From DASZHA01 sp049644325 (GTDB lineage: Bacteria; Chloroflexota; Dormibacteria; DASZGP01): a DNA stretch of 20,213 nucleotides. Below the pieces are notes generated by a model, which saw only the letters and a list, made by a program, of their open reading frames with translations, ran no database searches and was not told where the DNA came from. Below, piece by piece: positions 14,198 to 20,213 of the stretch; position 1 is the stretch's first letter; each line of letters starts with the position of its first letter. The stretch is from positions 1 to 20,213 of the forward strand of contig JBARRR010000197.1 in NCBI GenBank assembly GCA_049644325.1. The letters are read 5' to 3'. Made by a program: the position numbers and the translations under genes.

Positions 14198-14226
14198 ATC
14201 ATAACAGGTGTCGAACTCGGCGCCAA
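14198..14226 (-). promoter_or_regulatory. Sigma70-type promoter of the infC operon
   Basis: On the minus strand TTGGCG (14221-14226) and TATGAT (14198-14203) are separated by exactly 17 bases, a near-consensus promoter starting 14 bases after the thrS stop. The expected start of transcription is near 14191. This places the terminator hairpin inside the infC leader, not merely behind thrS. Confidence 0.72.
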
Positions 14227-14239
14227 TACGAAACCGCCC

Positions 14240-16000
14240 CTAGTCCCGAGCCTCCACCCGGGCCTCAAGGAGGCGGGCTATACCTTCGGGGTCCATGGGC
14301 CCGTGGTCGCCGGCATGCCGCTCCCGCAGGCTGACGGTGCCGGCCTCCTCGTCGCGACCGCCGACAACGCCAACGAAGGGGACCTTCTGCAGCTCGGCGT
14401 CACGGATCTTGGCCTGCATCCGCTCCGGCCGCGAGTCCACCTCGACACGGAACCCCCGCTGGCGAAAGAAGTCGGCCTGATTCTTGGCGTAATCCAGGTT
14501 CTTGTCGGCGATCGGGATCATGACCATCTGCAGCGGCGCGATCCACAGCGGGAACTCGCCAGCGAAGTGCTCGATCAGGTAGCCCATGAAGCGCTCCATC
14601 GACCCGATCGGTGCGCGGTGGATCATCATCGGCTGGGCGGTGGTTCCATCCGCGGTGACGTACTCCAGGCCGAAGCGCTGCGGCAGGTTGAAGTCGAGCT
14701 GGGTGGTCGAGGCGCTGAACTCCCGACCCAGCGCGTCGCTGATCTGCACATCGAGCTTGGGACCGTAGAAGGCGGCCTCGCCCACCGCCTCCACGTAGGG
14801 ATGGCCGACCTGGTTGAGCGCCTCGCGGATCCAGCCCTGGGCCTGCTCCCACATCGCCGCATCGCCCATGTACTTGGGATCGTCGTCGCGCAGGGACAGG
14901 CGGAAGCTGAAGTCGGTGATCTCCAGCGCCTGGTACAGGTCGAGGATCAGCTGGGTGGCGTCGACGAACTCCTGCTGGACCTGCTCGGGGGTGCAGAAGA
15001 TGTGGGCGTCATTGATGGTGAAGCCACGGACGCGGAGCAGGCCGGAGAGCTCTCCCGACTTCTCGTACCGGTAGACGGTGCCCAGCTCGGCGACCCGCTG
15101 GGGCAGGTCGCGGTAGCTGTGCTGGTCGTGCTGGTAGACCCGGATGTGGTGGGGGCAGTTCATCGGGCGCAGGACATACTCCTCGTCCTCGACTCCGAAG
15201 GGAGGGAACATCGACTCCTTGAACGACTGTAGATGGCCGCTGGTCTTGTACAGCTCGACGGAGGCGATGTGCGGCGTGTAGACGTGCTGGTAGCCGGCCC
15301 GGCGCTCGACGTCGAGGATGTACTCCTCGAGCAGGCGCCTGACAGTCGCGCCTTTGGGCAGCCACATCGGCAGGCCCTTGCCCACCTGGTCGTCGATGAA
15401 GAACAGGCCGAGTTCTCTGCCGAGCTTCTTGTGGTCCCGCTCGCGAGCCAGCTCCAGGCGCTTGAAGTAGTCCTCGAGGTCGGCCTCACTATCCCAGGCC
15501 GTGCCGTAGACCCGCTGCAGCATCTGGTTGCGCTCGTCACCGCGCCAGTAGGCGCCGGCGACGCGGGTCAGCTTGAAGTGCTGCAGCGCTCCGGCGTCGG
15601 GTACATGGGGGCCACGACAGAGGTCGAGGAAGTCGCCAGTACGGTATAGGCTGACCTCATTCTCCTCGGCCGCCTCGCCCTCGGTCAAGATCTCGACCTT
15701 GTAGTCCTGGCCGAGCTGCCGGAAGGCGTCGACGGCCTCATCCTTGGGCTTGACCTCCTGCACGTATGCCGGCTTGCGGGCCACGATCTCCCGCATCCGC
15801 GCCTCGATGGCCGGCAGCTCGTCCTCGCTGAGCGTCTGTCCGCCCAGGTCGAAGTCGTAGTAGAAGCCGTCCTCGATGGCAGGCCCGATGGCGTACTTGG
15901 CACCGGGGTAGAGCTCGGTCACGGCCGCGGCCAGGAGGTGGGCGGTGGAGTGGCGGAGGACCTCGAGCTTGGCGGCAGCGTCGGCGGGGGCGTCGGGCAT
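14240..16000 (-). CDS. thrS: Threonyl-tRNA synthetase lacking the TGS domain
   Basis: This class II synthetase charges tRNA-Thr and hydrolyses Ser-tRNA-Thr. The 586-residue protein starts directly in the editing domain, with HSTAH (H17, H21) and CRGPH (C128, H132). The catalytic core has RPMNCPHH (C282), NDAHIF (H333) and MIHRAPIGSMERF (H461), the zinc ligands. Motif 2 is YRYEKSGELSGLLRVRGFT. The C-terminal anticodon-binding domain begins near 490 (MVMIPIADK). The roughly 60-residue N-terminal TGS domain of the 642-residue Escherichia coli enzyme is absent, and the upstream DNA has no in-frame room for it. The ATG has no Shine-Dalgarno; a TAAACT hexamer lies 7 bases upstream. Confidence 0.97.
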   Translation of the reverse strand: MPDAPADAAAKLEVLRHSTAHLLAAAVTELYPGAKYAIGPAIEDGFYYDFDLGGQTLSEDELPAIEARMREIVARKPAYVQEVKPKDEAVDAFRQLGQDYKVEILTEGEAAEENEVSLYRTGDFLDLCRGPHVPDAGALQHFKLTRVAGAYWRGDERNQMLQRVYGTAWDSEADLEDYFKRLELARERDHKKLGRELGLFFIDDQVGKGLPMWLPKGATVRRLLEEYILDVERRAGYQHVYTPHIASVELYKTSGHLQSFKESMFPPFGVEDEEYVLRPMNCPHHIRVYQHDQHSYRDLPQRVAELGTVYRYEKSGELSGLLRVRGFTINDAHIFCTPEQVQQEFVDATQLILDLYQALEITDFSFRLSLRDDDPKYMGDAAMWEQAQGWIREALNQVGHPYVEAVGEAAFYGPKLDVQISDALGREFSASTTQLDFNLPQRFGLEYVTADGTTAQPMMIHRAPIGSMERFMGYLIEHFAGEFPLWIAPLQMVMIPIADKNLDYAKNQADFFRQRGFRVEVDSRPERMQAKIRDAELQKVPFVGVVGGRDEEAGTVSLRERHAGDHGPMDPEGIARLLEARVEARD

Positions 16001-16056
16001 GGCGATGAGTTTAAGGAACGCGTGGGCGGCCGCCCGCCGCGGGGAAACCTAGAGAG
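16001..16056 (-). promoter_or_regulatory. thrS upstream region: possible leaderless promoter and a 12-bp palindrome
   Basis: On the minus strand TAAACT (16008-16013) lies 7 bases before the thrS ATG and could be the -10 box of a leaderless mRNA. A perfect palindrome, GGGCGGCCGCCC (16024-16035), covers the place where a -35 box would lie, and no TTGACA-like hexamer is present. The palindrome could be an operator or simply GC-rich DNA. Confidence 0.4.
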
Positions 16057-16323
16057 TCAGACGGCGGCCAGGCGCCGCAGACCGGCGGGAGCCTCCTCGA
16101 CGCCGTCGCAGGCATCTGCCAGGGCGGTCTCGTCGGCGGCCCAGTAGGGCATCTCCATCTGCTTCGACATCGGCAGAATCCGTCGCCGGGACACCTCCTT
16201 GAGGCGCTCGATCCGGTCTGGGTCGATCTGGCAGCATTCCCGGCTGCAGTACTTGTTGGTCGGCTTCTTGACCTGGTGGCCGCAGCCACGACGGGCACAC
16301 TGACGCAAGGCGGAGGGAACCAT
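16057..16323 (-). CDS. Small zinc-ribbon-like protein of unknown function
   Basis: I do not recognise a named family. From the ATG at 16321-16323 the protein has 88 residues. Its N-terminal part carries C9-x4-C14-G, then K-Y-C26-S-x-x-C30-C31, a pattern like the small treble-clef or zinc-ribbon modules ending in YCS-x-x-C that occur in DNA- and RNA-associated proteins. The middle is basic (RIERLKEVSRRRI) and the C-terminal part acidic (ADETALADACDGVEE). An upstream reading frame extends to 16437, but a TTGACA-type -35 at 16411-16416 lies inside it, so I prefer the shorter form. It sits 56 bases before thrS and may be cotranscribed with it. Confidence 0.7.
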   Translation of the reverse strand: MVPSALRQCARRGCGHQVKKPTNKYCSRECCQIDPDRIERLKEVSRRRILPMSKQMEMPYWAADETALADACDGVEEAPAGLRRLAAV

Positions 16324-16386
16324 CAATACCCCAAAAACGACCCTGACTTCCCGCTGCCGACCCAGGTCTGGGTGACGGCTCTGCGA

Positions 16387-16416
16387 ATGATGAGCGCCCC
16401 GAGAAACCGTTGTCAA
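16387..16416 (-). promoter_or_regulatory. Possible promoter of the small zinc-ribbon gene
   Basis: On the minus strand a perfect TTGACA (16411-16416) lies 17-18 bases upstream of TCATCA/CATCAT (16387-16393), a weak -10 box. Transcription would begin near 16380, leaving a leader of about 57 bases. The -35 is convincing, the -10 is not. Confidence 0.4.
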
Positions 16417-16459
16417 GTCGGTGACGCAGTGCAACAAATGACATGGGTTATGGGAGCCT

Positions 16460-16542
16460 AATCGCCGTTTCCACCGTCCGTGTGCACAACCTGTGCACCG
16501 TGGGGAGAACTCTGATCTTCGGCAGATCGGAGGGCGGCGATT
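16460..16542. repeat. Nested inverted repeats in the gap between the membrane-protein and zinc-ribbon genes
   Basis: An outer inverted repeat AATCGCCG (16460-16467) and CGGCGATT (16535-16542) encloses two inner structures: the self-complementary GTGCAC twice, 5 bases apart (16482-16487 and 16493-16498), and a hairpin CTGATCT-TCGGC-AGATCGG (16512-16530). On the plus strand the outer repeat is followed by a run of five T from 16541. The TTGTGCACA on the minus strand differs by one base from the high-GC DnaA box TTGTCCACA. The rest of the 127-base gap (16438-16564) shows no gene. Confidence 0.55.
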
Positions 16543-16564
16543 TTTACCCCGCTTTTGCCCAACC

Positions 16565-17149
16565 TCAGCCTGCGGTTAACCCCTCCGCTCCCCCGTTAGT
16601 GCCATGCACATGAAGGTGTTTGGTCTCATATTGGCGCAGTAGCAACAATTCCCTTACAGCCAGTTGCAGGAAACGGCCCCCCCAGAGGCCGGTGGAGAGG
16701 ATGGCCCCGAAGAGGACCACGGCGTCGACGCTGAGGCGGCCCTCGTCGCTCCAGTAGACGTCCTCCAGCCGCAGCCACAAGGCGAACTCGTCCAGGGTCA
16801 TGGCCGCGCCCGCGCCATAGCCGGCCGCCGCCAGCCGGCCGACCCACTTGCGCGGCACCATGTACTCCAGGCCCGCCACCCCGGCGTAGCCGACGAGGTG
16901 AAGCAGGAGGATCCCCCACACTAGGTGATGGATGTGGGTCTCTCCCATCGCCAGGTTGCGCAGAGGCCCCCTGCCACTGCGGATCAGGTGGGTGATCCCA
17001 CGGATGGTGCCGAACGTTAGCGTGAAGGACGATGACGCGATGAACAGCCGCTCCTTCCAGGGCTGCTGGAAGTGGATCCGGTAATGGTGCCCGATCGCCT
17101 CGTGGCGGCGAAGGTGGGGCATCAGCTGGTGATCGTGCCGCCCTTCCAT
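16565..17149 (-). CDS. Uncharacterised four-helix membrane protein
   Basis: I do not recognise a named family. The 194-residue protein has a His-rich cytoplasmic start (RHDHQLMPHLRRHE), four likely membrane helices (about 35-56, 74-97, 102-125, 139-160) and a His-rich tail (HLHVHG). Conserved-looking charged motifs lie at the membrane edge: GETHIHHLVWGILLLH (69-84), TLDEFALWLRLEDVYW (118-133) and DEGRLSVDAVVLF. Similar helix-plus-motif proteins are, as I recall, annotated only as hypothetical integral membrane proteins in high-GC Gram-positive bacteria. A TACGCT hexamer lies 8 bases before the ATG and no Shine-Dalgarno is seen. It could bind a metal or heme through its histidines, but this is speculation. 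Confidence 0.8.
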   Translation of the reverse strand: MEGRHDHQLMPHLRRHEAIGHHYRIHFQQPWKERLFIASSSFTLTFGTIRGITHLIRSGRGPLRNLAMGETHIHHLVWGILLLHLVGYAGVAGLEYMVPRKWVGRLAAAGYGAGAAMTLDEFALWLRLEDVYWSDEGRLSVDAVVLFGAILSTGLWGGRFLQLAVRELLLLRQYETKHLHVHGTNGGAEGLTAG

Positions 17150-17188
17150 GAAGCGTTAGCGTACACGGACGCGGTCACAATACCTCGC
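17150..17188. promoter_or_regulatory. Divergent promoter region between the membrane-protein gene and yjbQ
   Basis: Thirty-nine bases separate divergent ATG codons. On the minus strand TACGCT (17158-17163) ends 8 bases before the membrane-protein start. On the plus strand CACAAT (17176-17181) ends 7 bases before the yjbQ start. Neither gene has a Shine-Dalgarno, matching the leaderless geometry seen at tyrS, the PBP and thrS. -35 elements are not evident. Confidence 0.35.
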
Positions 17189-17593
17189 ATGCAACAGCGC
17201 CAGGTCCGGGTCGACACCGCGACCCGGCAGGTGGTCGACATAACCGACCAGGTCGCGGCCCTGGTGGCCGAAACCGGCGGCGACGGACTGGTCAACGTGT
17301 TCGCCCAGCACGCCACCTGTGGCCTGGCCCTGATGGAGACCGGCAGTGGCTCGGAGGCTGACCTGGTGGCGGCCCTGGAACGCATCCTGCCGCGAGACGC
17401 CCCCTACCGTCACAGCCATGGCTCACGCGGCCACGGCGCCGACCACCTGCTCCCGGTGCTGGTCTCGCCCTCGCTGACGGTGCCGGTTCGAGACGGCCGG
17501 CTACAGCTTGGGCCCTGGCAGCGAGTGGTGCTGGTCGACCTCAATCGCGACAACCCCGAACGGCAGGTGCTGCTCTCGCTGCTCCCGGGTTAG
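17189..17593 (+). CDS. YjbQ/UPF0047 family protein (secondary thiamine-phosphate synthase type)
   Basis: The 134-residue single-domain protein matches the YjbQ family, whose members show weak thiamine-phosphate synthase activity and whose true role is unsettled. Visible motifs are NVFAQHATCGLALMETG, PRDAPYRHSHGSRGHGADHL (the family His cluster, usually written as NDDNAHAH) and VPVRDGRLQLGPWQRVVLVDL near the C-terminus. The frame is open from 17072, but that would overlap the membrane-protein start; the ATG at 17189 gives the normal family N-terminus (QVRVDTATRQVVDITDQV). It ends 7 bases short of the convergent DUF2252 gene, with no terminator between. Confidence 0.88.
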   Translation: MQQRQVRVDTATRQVVDITDQVAALVAETGGDGLVNVFAQHATCGLALMETGSGSEADLVAALERILPRDAPYRHSHGSRGHGADHLLPVLVSPSLTVPVRDGRLQLGPWQRVVLVDLNRDNPERQVLLSLLPG

Positions 17594-17600
17594 TCGTCGC

Positions 17601-18707
17601 TCAGCGGGAGACCGACCTGGTGGCGTTGGCCCGGCGCCATTCCTTCCAGTCCGCCCGCACCGCGTCGCTCATGATCCGCGCGGCCCGGTGCAGCCAGCCA
17701 GTGGTGCGACCCTTGAGGTCCCGCTTGACCGCCGCGATGGCGCCGTGGCTGCCGAGGTGGATGTTGGCCGTCTCCCATCCCATCGCCCTCAGCAACCGGA
17801 ACTCATCCCGCTTCTTGGCCAGCTCGCCGAGCTCGATGCGGCTGCAGTCGGGACTGATGCGGCGCAGGATCCAGCCGGCCTCGGTCTTCCAGAACGGGTC
17901 GGGACAGCGCACCGCCCGCTCCAGGGTGGCCTGGTAGAGGCTGGCGCCCGCCGCCTCGTCGGGGCGTGCCCATTCCCAGGCGGAGAGGGCCATCGACTTG
18001 GCCTCGCGAGCGACCAGGGCGGAGTTTAGCTCGGCCCTGGCGACGATACGCGGCCTGCCCAGGCTGCCCACACCGCTGCGACGACGGGTAAGCCGCGGCG
18101 GACCGGCGCCCTTGGGAAGGTCACGTTTGAGCGCCTTCTCCACAACGGGGGGCACGTTGGTGGCGGCCGGGAGCGCCGTGATCCGGGCCCAGAACCGCGT
18201 GGGGTCACGCAGGTCATTCCACGCGATCCGCCTCAGCCAGCGATCGCGTTCCGCCAGCACGAAGGGAAGACCACCGGCGTCGAGGCACTCGGCGTACCCA
18301 GCCAAGATCGCCGAGGCGGCCTCGCGCCCGGGCAAAGACAGGTGCCCTTCGGCGGTCGCCATCCGAGCGCTGGTTGCCAGGCGGACAAGGTCGATGGTAT
18401 AGGGCATCAGGTCGGCCTCATCGAGGTCGTTGATCCCCCAGACGAGGCGGCCCTCGACGTCGCGCCAGGTGCCAAAGTTCTCGACGTGGAGGTCGCCGAC
18501 GGCGTTGAGCCGGGGGGCGGCGGCGTCTTCGGGCATGACCTCGGGCCAGACCTGGGCCCAGCGGTAGAAGGTGCCCCGAAGGAAGACGAAGGGGTCGGCC
18601 GCCATCAGCTCGTGCTTGTAGTCCAGGTCGACGCGCACCAGGTCGACCTGCTGGCCCAGCCAGCGCTCGAAGGCGCGGGTGGCGCCGGCGATGTCAGTCG
18701 TGGGCAT
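17601..18707 (-). CDS. DUF2252 family protein, kinase-like fold
   Basis: The 368-residue protein carries the DUF2252 hallmarks PFVFLRG (39-45), GDLHVENFG (71-79) and INDLDEADLMPYTIDLVRLA (92-111). The GDLHxxNF and NDLDEA segments resemble the catalytic loop and metal-binding motif of aminoglycoside-phosphotransferase-type kinases (D72, N77 and D94 as candidate active-site residues), so a phosphotransferase activity is plausible; the substrate is unknown. A basic linker around 190-215 (KRDLPKGAGPPRLTRRRSG) is notable. Its ATG lies inside the end of mgtC, overlapping by 14 bases, so the two are translated together. Family is confident, function is not. Confidence 0.88.
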   Translation of the reverse strand: MPTTDIAGATRAFERWLGQQVDLVRVDLDYKHELMAADPFVFLRGTFYRWAQVWPEVMPEDAAAPRLNAVGDLHVENFGTWRDVEGRLVWGINDLDEADLMPYTIDLVRLATSARMATAEGHLSLPGREAASAILAGYAECLDAGGLPFVLAERDRWLRRIAWNDLRDPTRFWARITALPAATNVPPVVEKALKRDLPKGAGPPRLTRRRSGVGSLGRPRIVARAELNSALVAREAKSMALSAWEWARPDEAAGASLYQATLERAVRCPDPFWKTEAGWILRRISPDCSRIELGELAKKRDEFRLLRAMGWETANIHLGSHGAIAAVKRDLKGRTTGWLHRAARIMSDAVRADWKEWRRANATRSVSR

Positions 18708-19152
18708 CGTCGCTAGCGGCGTCGTGCTTGTGCATGAAGCGGTCTTCGACCTTTCCGATCGCGATCAGGGAGATGACGGTGACCACGGTCGCCAGGATGG
18801 CGAGGACGAACAGCCCGAAACCGCAGGTCATCCCCACCGCGGCGGCCACCCAGGTGGAGGCCGCGGTGGTCAGGCCCTTGACGATGTTGCCCTGGTGGAG
18901 GATGGCGCCGGCGCCGAGGAACCCGATGCCGGTCACGACCTGGGCGGCGATGCGGGTGGGGTCCGTGACATTGCTGGCCAGTGCCACACCCAGGGACGTG
19001 AAGAGGCAAGAGCCCATCGAAACCAGGATCAGGGTCCGCAACCCGGCGGGGTGACGGCTGAACTCGCGCTCCACCCCAATGGCCGCCCCCAGCAGCACCG
19101 CCAGCAACAGCCGGAGAGCAAGGTCGAACTGCATGCTAATTTGAACGGTCAT
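18694..19152 (-). CDS. MgtC/SapB-family membrane protein, short form
   Basis: From the ATG at 19150-19152 the protein has 152 residues. It shows the MgtC membrane domain: LLLAVLLGAAIGVEREF (16-32), GLRTLILVSMGSCLFT (37-52), TGIGFLGAGAIL (74-85) and GLTTAASTWVAAAVG (93-107), with about four or five helices. Salmonella MgtC (about 230 residues) has an extra cytoplasmic C-terminal domain that is missing here; the tail is a short acidic and His-containing stretch (FMHKHDAASDDAHD). MgtC proteins help growth in low magnesium and intramacrophage survival and can inhibit the ATP synthase, but short forms are poorly understood. The frame is open to 19725, far beyond the natural N-terminus. A GATAAT hexamer (19165-19170) lies 12 bases upstream. 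Confidence 0.87.
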   Translation of the reverse strand: MTVQISMQFDLALRLLLAVLLGAAIGVEREFSRHPAGLRTLILVSMGSCLFTSLGVALASNVTDPTRIAAQVVTGIGFLGAGAILHQGNIVKGLTTAASTWVAAAVGMTCGFGLFVLAILATVVTVISLIAIGKVEDRFMHKHDAASDDAHD

Positions 19153-19156
19153 AGCC

Positions 19157-20213
19157 GTGGCGTCATTATCGACAACGGGCCGTCCGCGATGGGCGGGGAC
19201 CCGACGAGCCCTGAAGCTGCTGGGGACTGGGAGCCTTGTCCTCCTCTGTGTGGTGCCTGCCACCGGCGCCGCGCCACCACCGGTGGGGGCGCCGGCGCCT
19301 CGCCCTGCCGTCGCTGTCGCCGCCGAGGCGTCGCCCTCGTCTCCGCCCAGCCCGCTGCCAACCCCCAGCGGCCCGCCGCCGTTGCCGGTGATCCGCATCG
19401 ACACGTCGCTGGTCGACGACACCGCCCATCGCAGCGGCGCCCCCAAGGTTGTCTCGGCGGCCGGCATCCTGGTCGACATCGACAGCCAGGAGGTCCTCTG
19501 GCAGCACAATCCCGACGAGCGCCGGGCTCCGGCCAGCACCAGCAAGCTGATGACCGCGCTGGTGGCCCTGTACAACTTCCCGATGAGCCAGGCGGTGACC
19601 GTCTCCCCGCCGGCGGCCAACCGCGACGGCGTCGAGACCAAGATGGGCCTCCACGCGGGCGAGACCTTGACGGTCAAGGAGCTGCTCACCGGGATGCTGG
19701 TGGTCAGCGCCAACGACGCCGCCATGTCGATGGCCTATGACACGGTGGGCATGGACCGCTTCGTCGCCACCATGAACGCCCAGGCCGACGCCATGGGGCT
19801 GCATGACTCCCACTTCGTCAACCCCTCGGGCTACCCCGACGACCCAGCCGAGGTCTCCTCCGCCCGCGACCTGGCGGCGATGATGATGGTGGCCTGGAAG
19901 TACTTTCCGGTCTTCGACGAGCTGGCCGGGGTCCGCGGTGACCTGACCTTGCCCGCCACCGGGACGCACCCCGCCTACCCCATGCACAACGTGATGTCGC
20001 GGATCTTCAGCTACTACGCGCCTACAGTGGCGGGCAAGTCGGGCTTCACGGACGCCGCCGGCCCCTGCGTGGTCACGGTCGCCACCCGCGGCAGCCACCA
20101 CCTGGTCCTGGTCCTCCTCGACGCCGAGGCTATGGTGCGCGACAACGGACCCCTCCTGGACTGGGGCTTTGTCCAGGAGGGCCTGCCGCCACTGATCGTG
20201 CCCTCCCCCAGCC
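19157..20213 (+). CDS. Secreted D-alanyl-D-alanine carboxypeptidase, S11 family (3' end outside window)
   Basis: This DacA-type low-molecular-mass penicillin-binding protein trims the terminal D-Ala from peptidoglycan stem peptides. The first 352 residues are visible. From the GTG start there is a basic segment (RPRWAGTRRALK), a hydrophobic signal core (LLGTGSLVLLCVV, about 21-33), a Pro/Ala-rich linker to about residue 85 and the catalytic domain: S127-T-S-K130 (ASTSKLMTAL), S184-A-N186 (SANDAA) and K294-S-G296 (AGKSGFTDAAG). It is divergent from mgtC with only 4 bases between the two starts, so each promoter must lie in the other gene's 5' end; TAATTT (19137-19142) is a candidate extended -10. 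A start further in is possible but would lose the signal core. Confidence 0.93.
   Translation, partial: MASLSTTGRPRWAGTRRALKLLGTGSLVLLCVVPATGAAPPPVGAPAPRPAVAVAAEASPSSPPSPLPTPSGPPPLPVIRIDTSLVDDTAHRSGAPKVVSAAGILVDIDSQEVLWQHNPDERRAPASTSKLMTALVALYNFPMSQAVTVSPPAANRDGVETKMGLHAGETLTVKELLTGMLVVSANDAAMSMAYDTVGMDRFVATMNAQADAMGLHDSHFVNPSGYPDDPAEVSSARDLAAMMMVAWKYFPVFDELAGVRGDLTLPATGTHPAYPMHNVMSRIFSYYAPTVAGKSGFTDAAGPCVVTVATRGSHHLVLVLLDAEAMVRDNGPLLDWGFVQEGLPPLIVPSPS

Noticed and set aside
14070..14200. T-box riboswitch upstream of infC-pheST
   Set aside because: The conserved T-box sequence and a specifier-loop arrangement are not visible; only generic hairpins and a terminator are seen.
14141..14203. Possible 20-codon leader peptide in the infC leader starting at the ATG inside the -10 box
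   Set aside because: The ATG lies upstream of the predicted transcription start and the peptide has no run of Phe or Thr codons to support classical attenuation.
16324..16437. Longer N-terminus for the zinc-ribbon gene
   Set aside because: The extra segment covers a perfect TTGACA box and contains no conserved motif; the ATG at 16321-16323 is the more natural start.
17072..17188. Longer N-terminus for yjbQ
   Set aside because: It would overlap the divergent membrane-protein start and add 39 residues not found in the family.
19153..19725. Longer N-terminus for the MgtC protein
   Set aside because: The extension lies antisense to the carboxypeptidase and is low-complexity; the natural membrane domain starts at 19152.
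18679..19740. 353-codon plus-strand frame across mgtC and the carboxypeptidase start
   Set aside because: The frame covers mgtC in antisense and runs out of frame through the carboxypeptidase; no family motif is present.
19166..20101. 311-codon minus-strand frame antisense to the carboxypeptidase
   Set aside because: The plus-strand frame carries all three penicillin-binding motifs; the minus frame is Gly/Arg/His-rich without motifs.

Overview
This is a GC-rich bacterial chromosome segment, densely packed with housekeeping genes, with no gap above about 210 bases and no sign of phage, insertion sequence, CRISPR or integration site. The gene orders (tyrS-yebC-ruvC-ruvA-...-ruvB-queA and infC-rpmI-rplT-pheS-pheT-cvpA) fit a deep-branching, high-GC member of the Terrabacteria such as Chloroflexota, Dormibacterota or an actinobacterial relative. 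That placement is inference from style and gene order, because no rRNA marker is present.

Region 1 (1-6056, minus strand) is one run: tyrS, yebC, ruvC, ruvA, a class I O-methyltransferase that splits the usual ruvCAB set, ruvB and queA (cut by the window edge). It joins tRNA charging and modification, a translation or transcription factor, and Holliday-junction resolution. A 35-base divergent promoter region separates tyrS from a plus-strand bifunctional class A penicillin-binding protein (6092-8242).

Region 2 (8239-14226, minus strand) is a translation operon: infC, rpmI, rplT, pheS, pheT, then a CvpA-family membrane protein and a 3-methyladenine DNA glycosylase. It begins with a good sigma70-type promoter followed by a roughly 160-nt leader holding five successive hairpins, the last a textbook intrinsic terminator. 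This looks like an attenuation-controlled leader. infC has no ATG/GTG/TTG start at its conserved N-terminus; an ATC with a good Shine-Dalgarno fits best.

Region 3 (14240-17149, minus strand) holds a threonyl-tRNA synthetase lacking the TGS domain, a small zinc-ribbon-like protein and an unrecognised four-helix membrane protein. Between the last two lies a 127-base segment of nested inverted repeats.

Region 4 (17189-20213) has a YjbQ/UPF0047 enzyme (plus), a convergent DUF2252 kinase-fold-like protein overlapping a short MgtC-type membrane protein (both minus), and a divergent, incomplete secreted D-alanyl-D-alanine carboxypeptidase (plus).

Two themes run across the window. Several genes that head transcription units have a -10-like hexamer only 7-9 nt before the start and no Shine-Dalgarno, suggesting leaderless mRNAs, while several internal genes have strong Shine-Dalgarno sites. 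Several genes (queA, the glycosylase, infC) have conserved N-termini that can only be explained by CTG or ATC starts. No wholly new multi-gene system is evident; the infC leader and the start-site usage are the most interesting signals.
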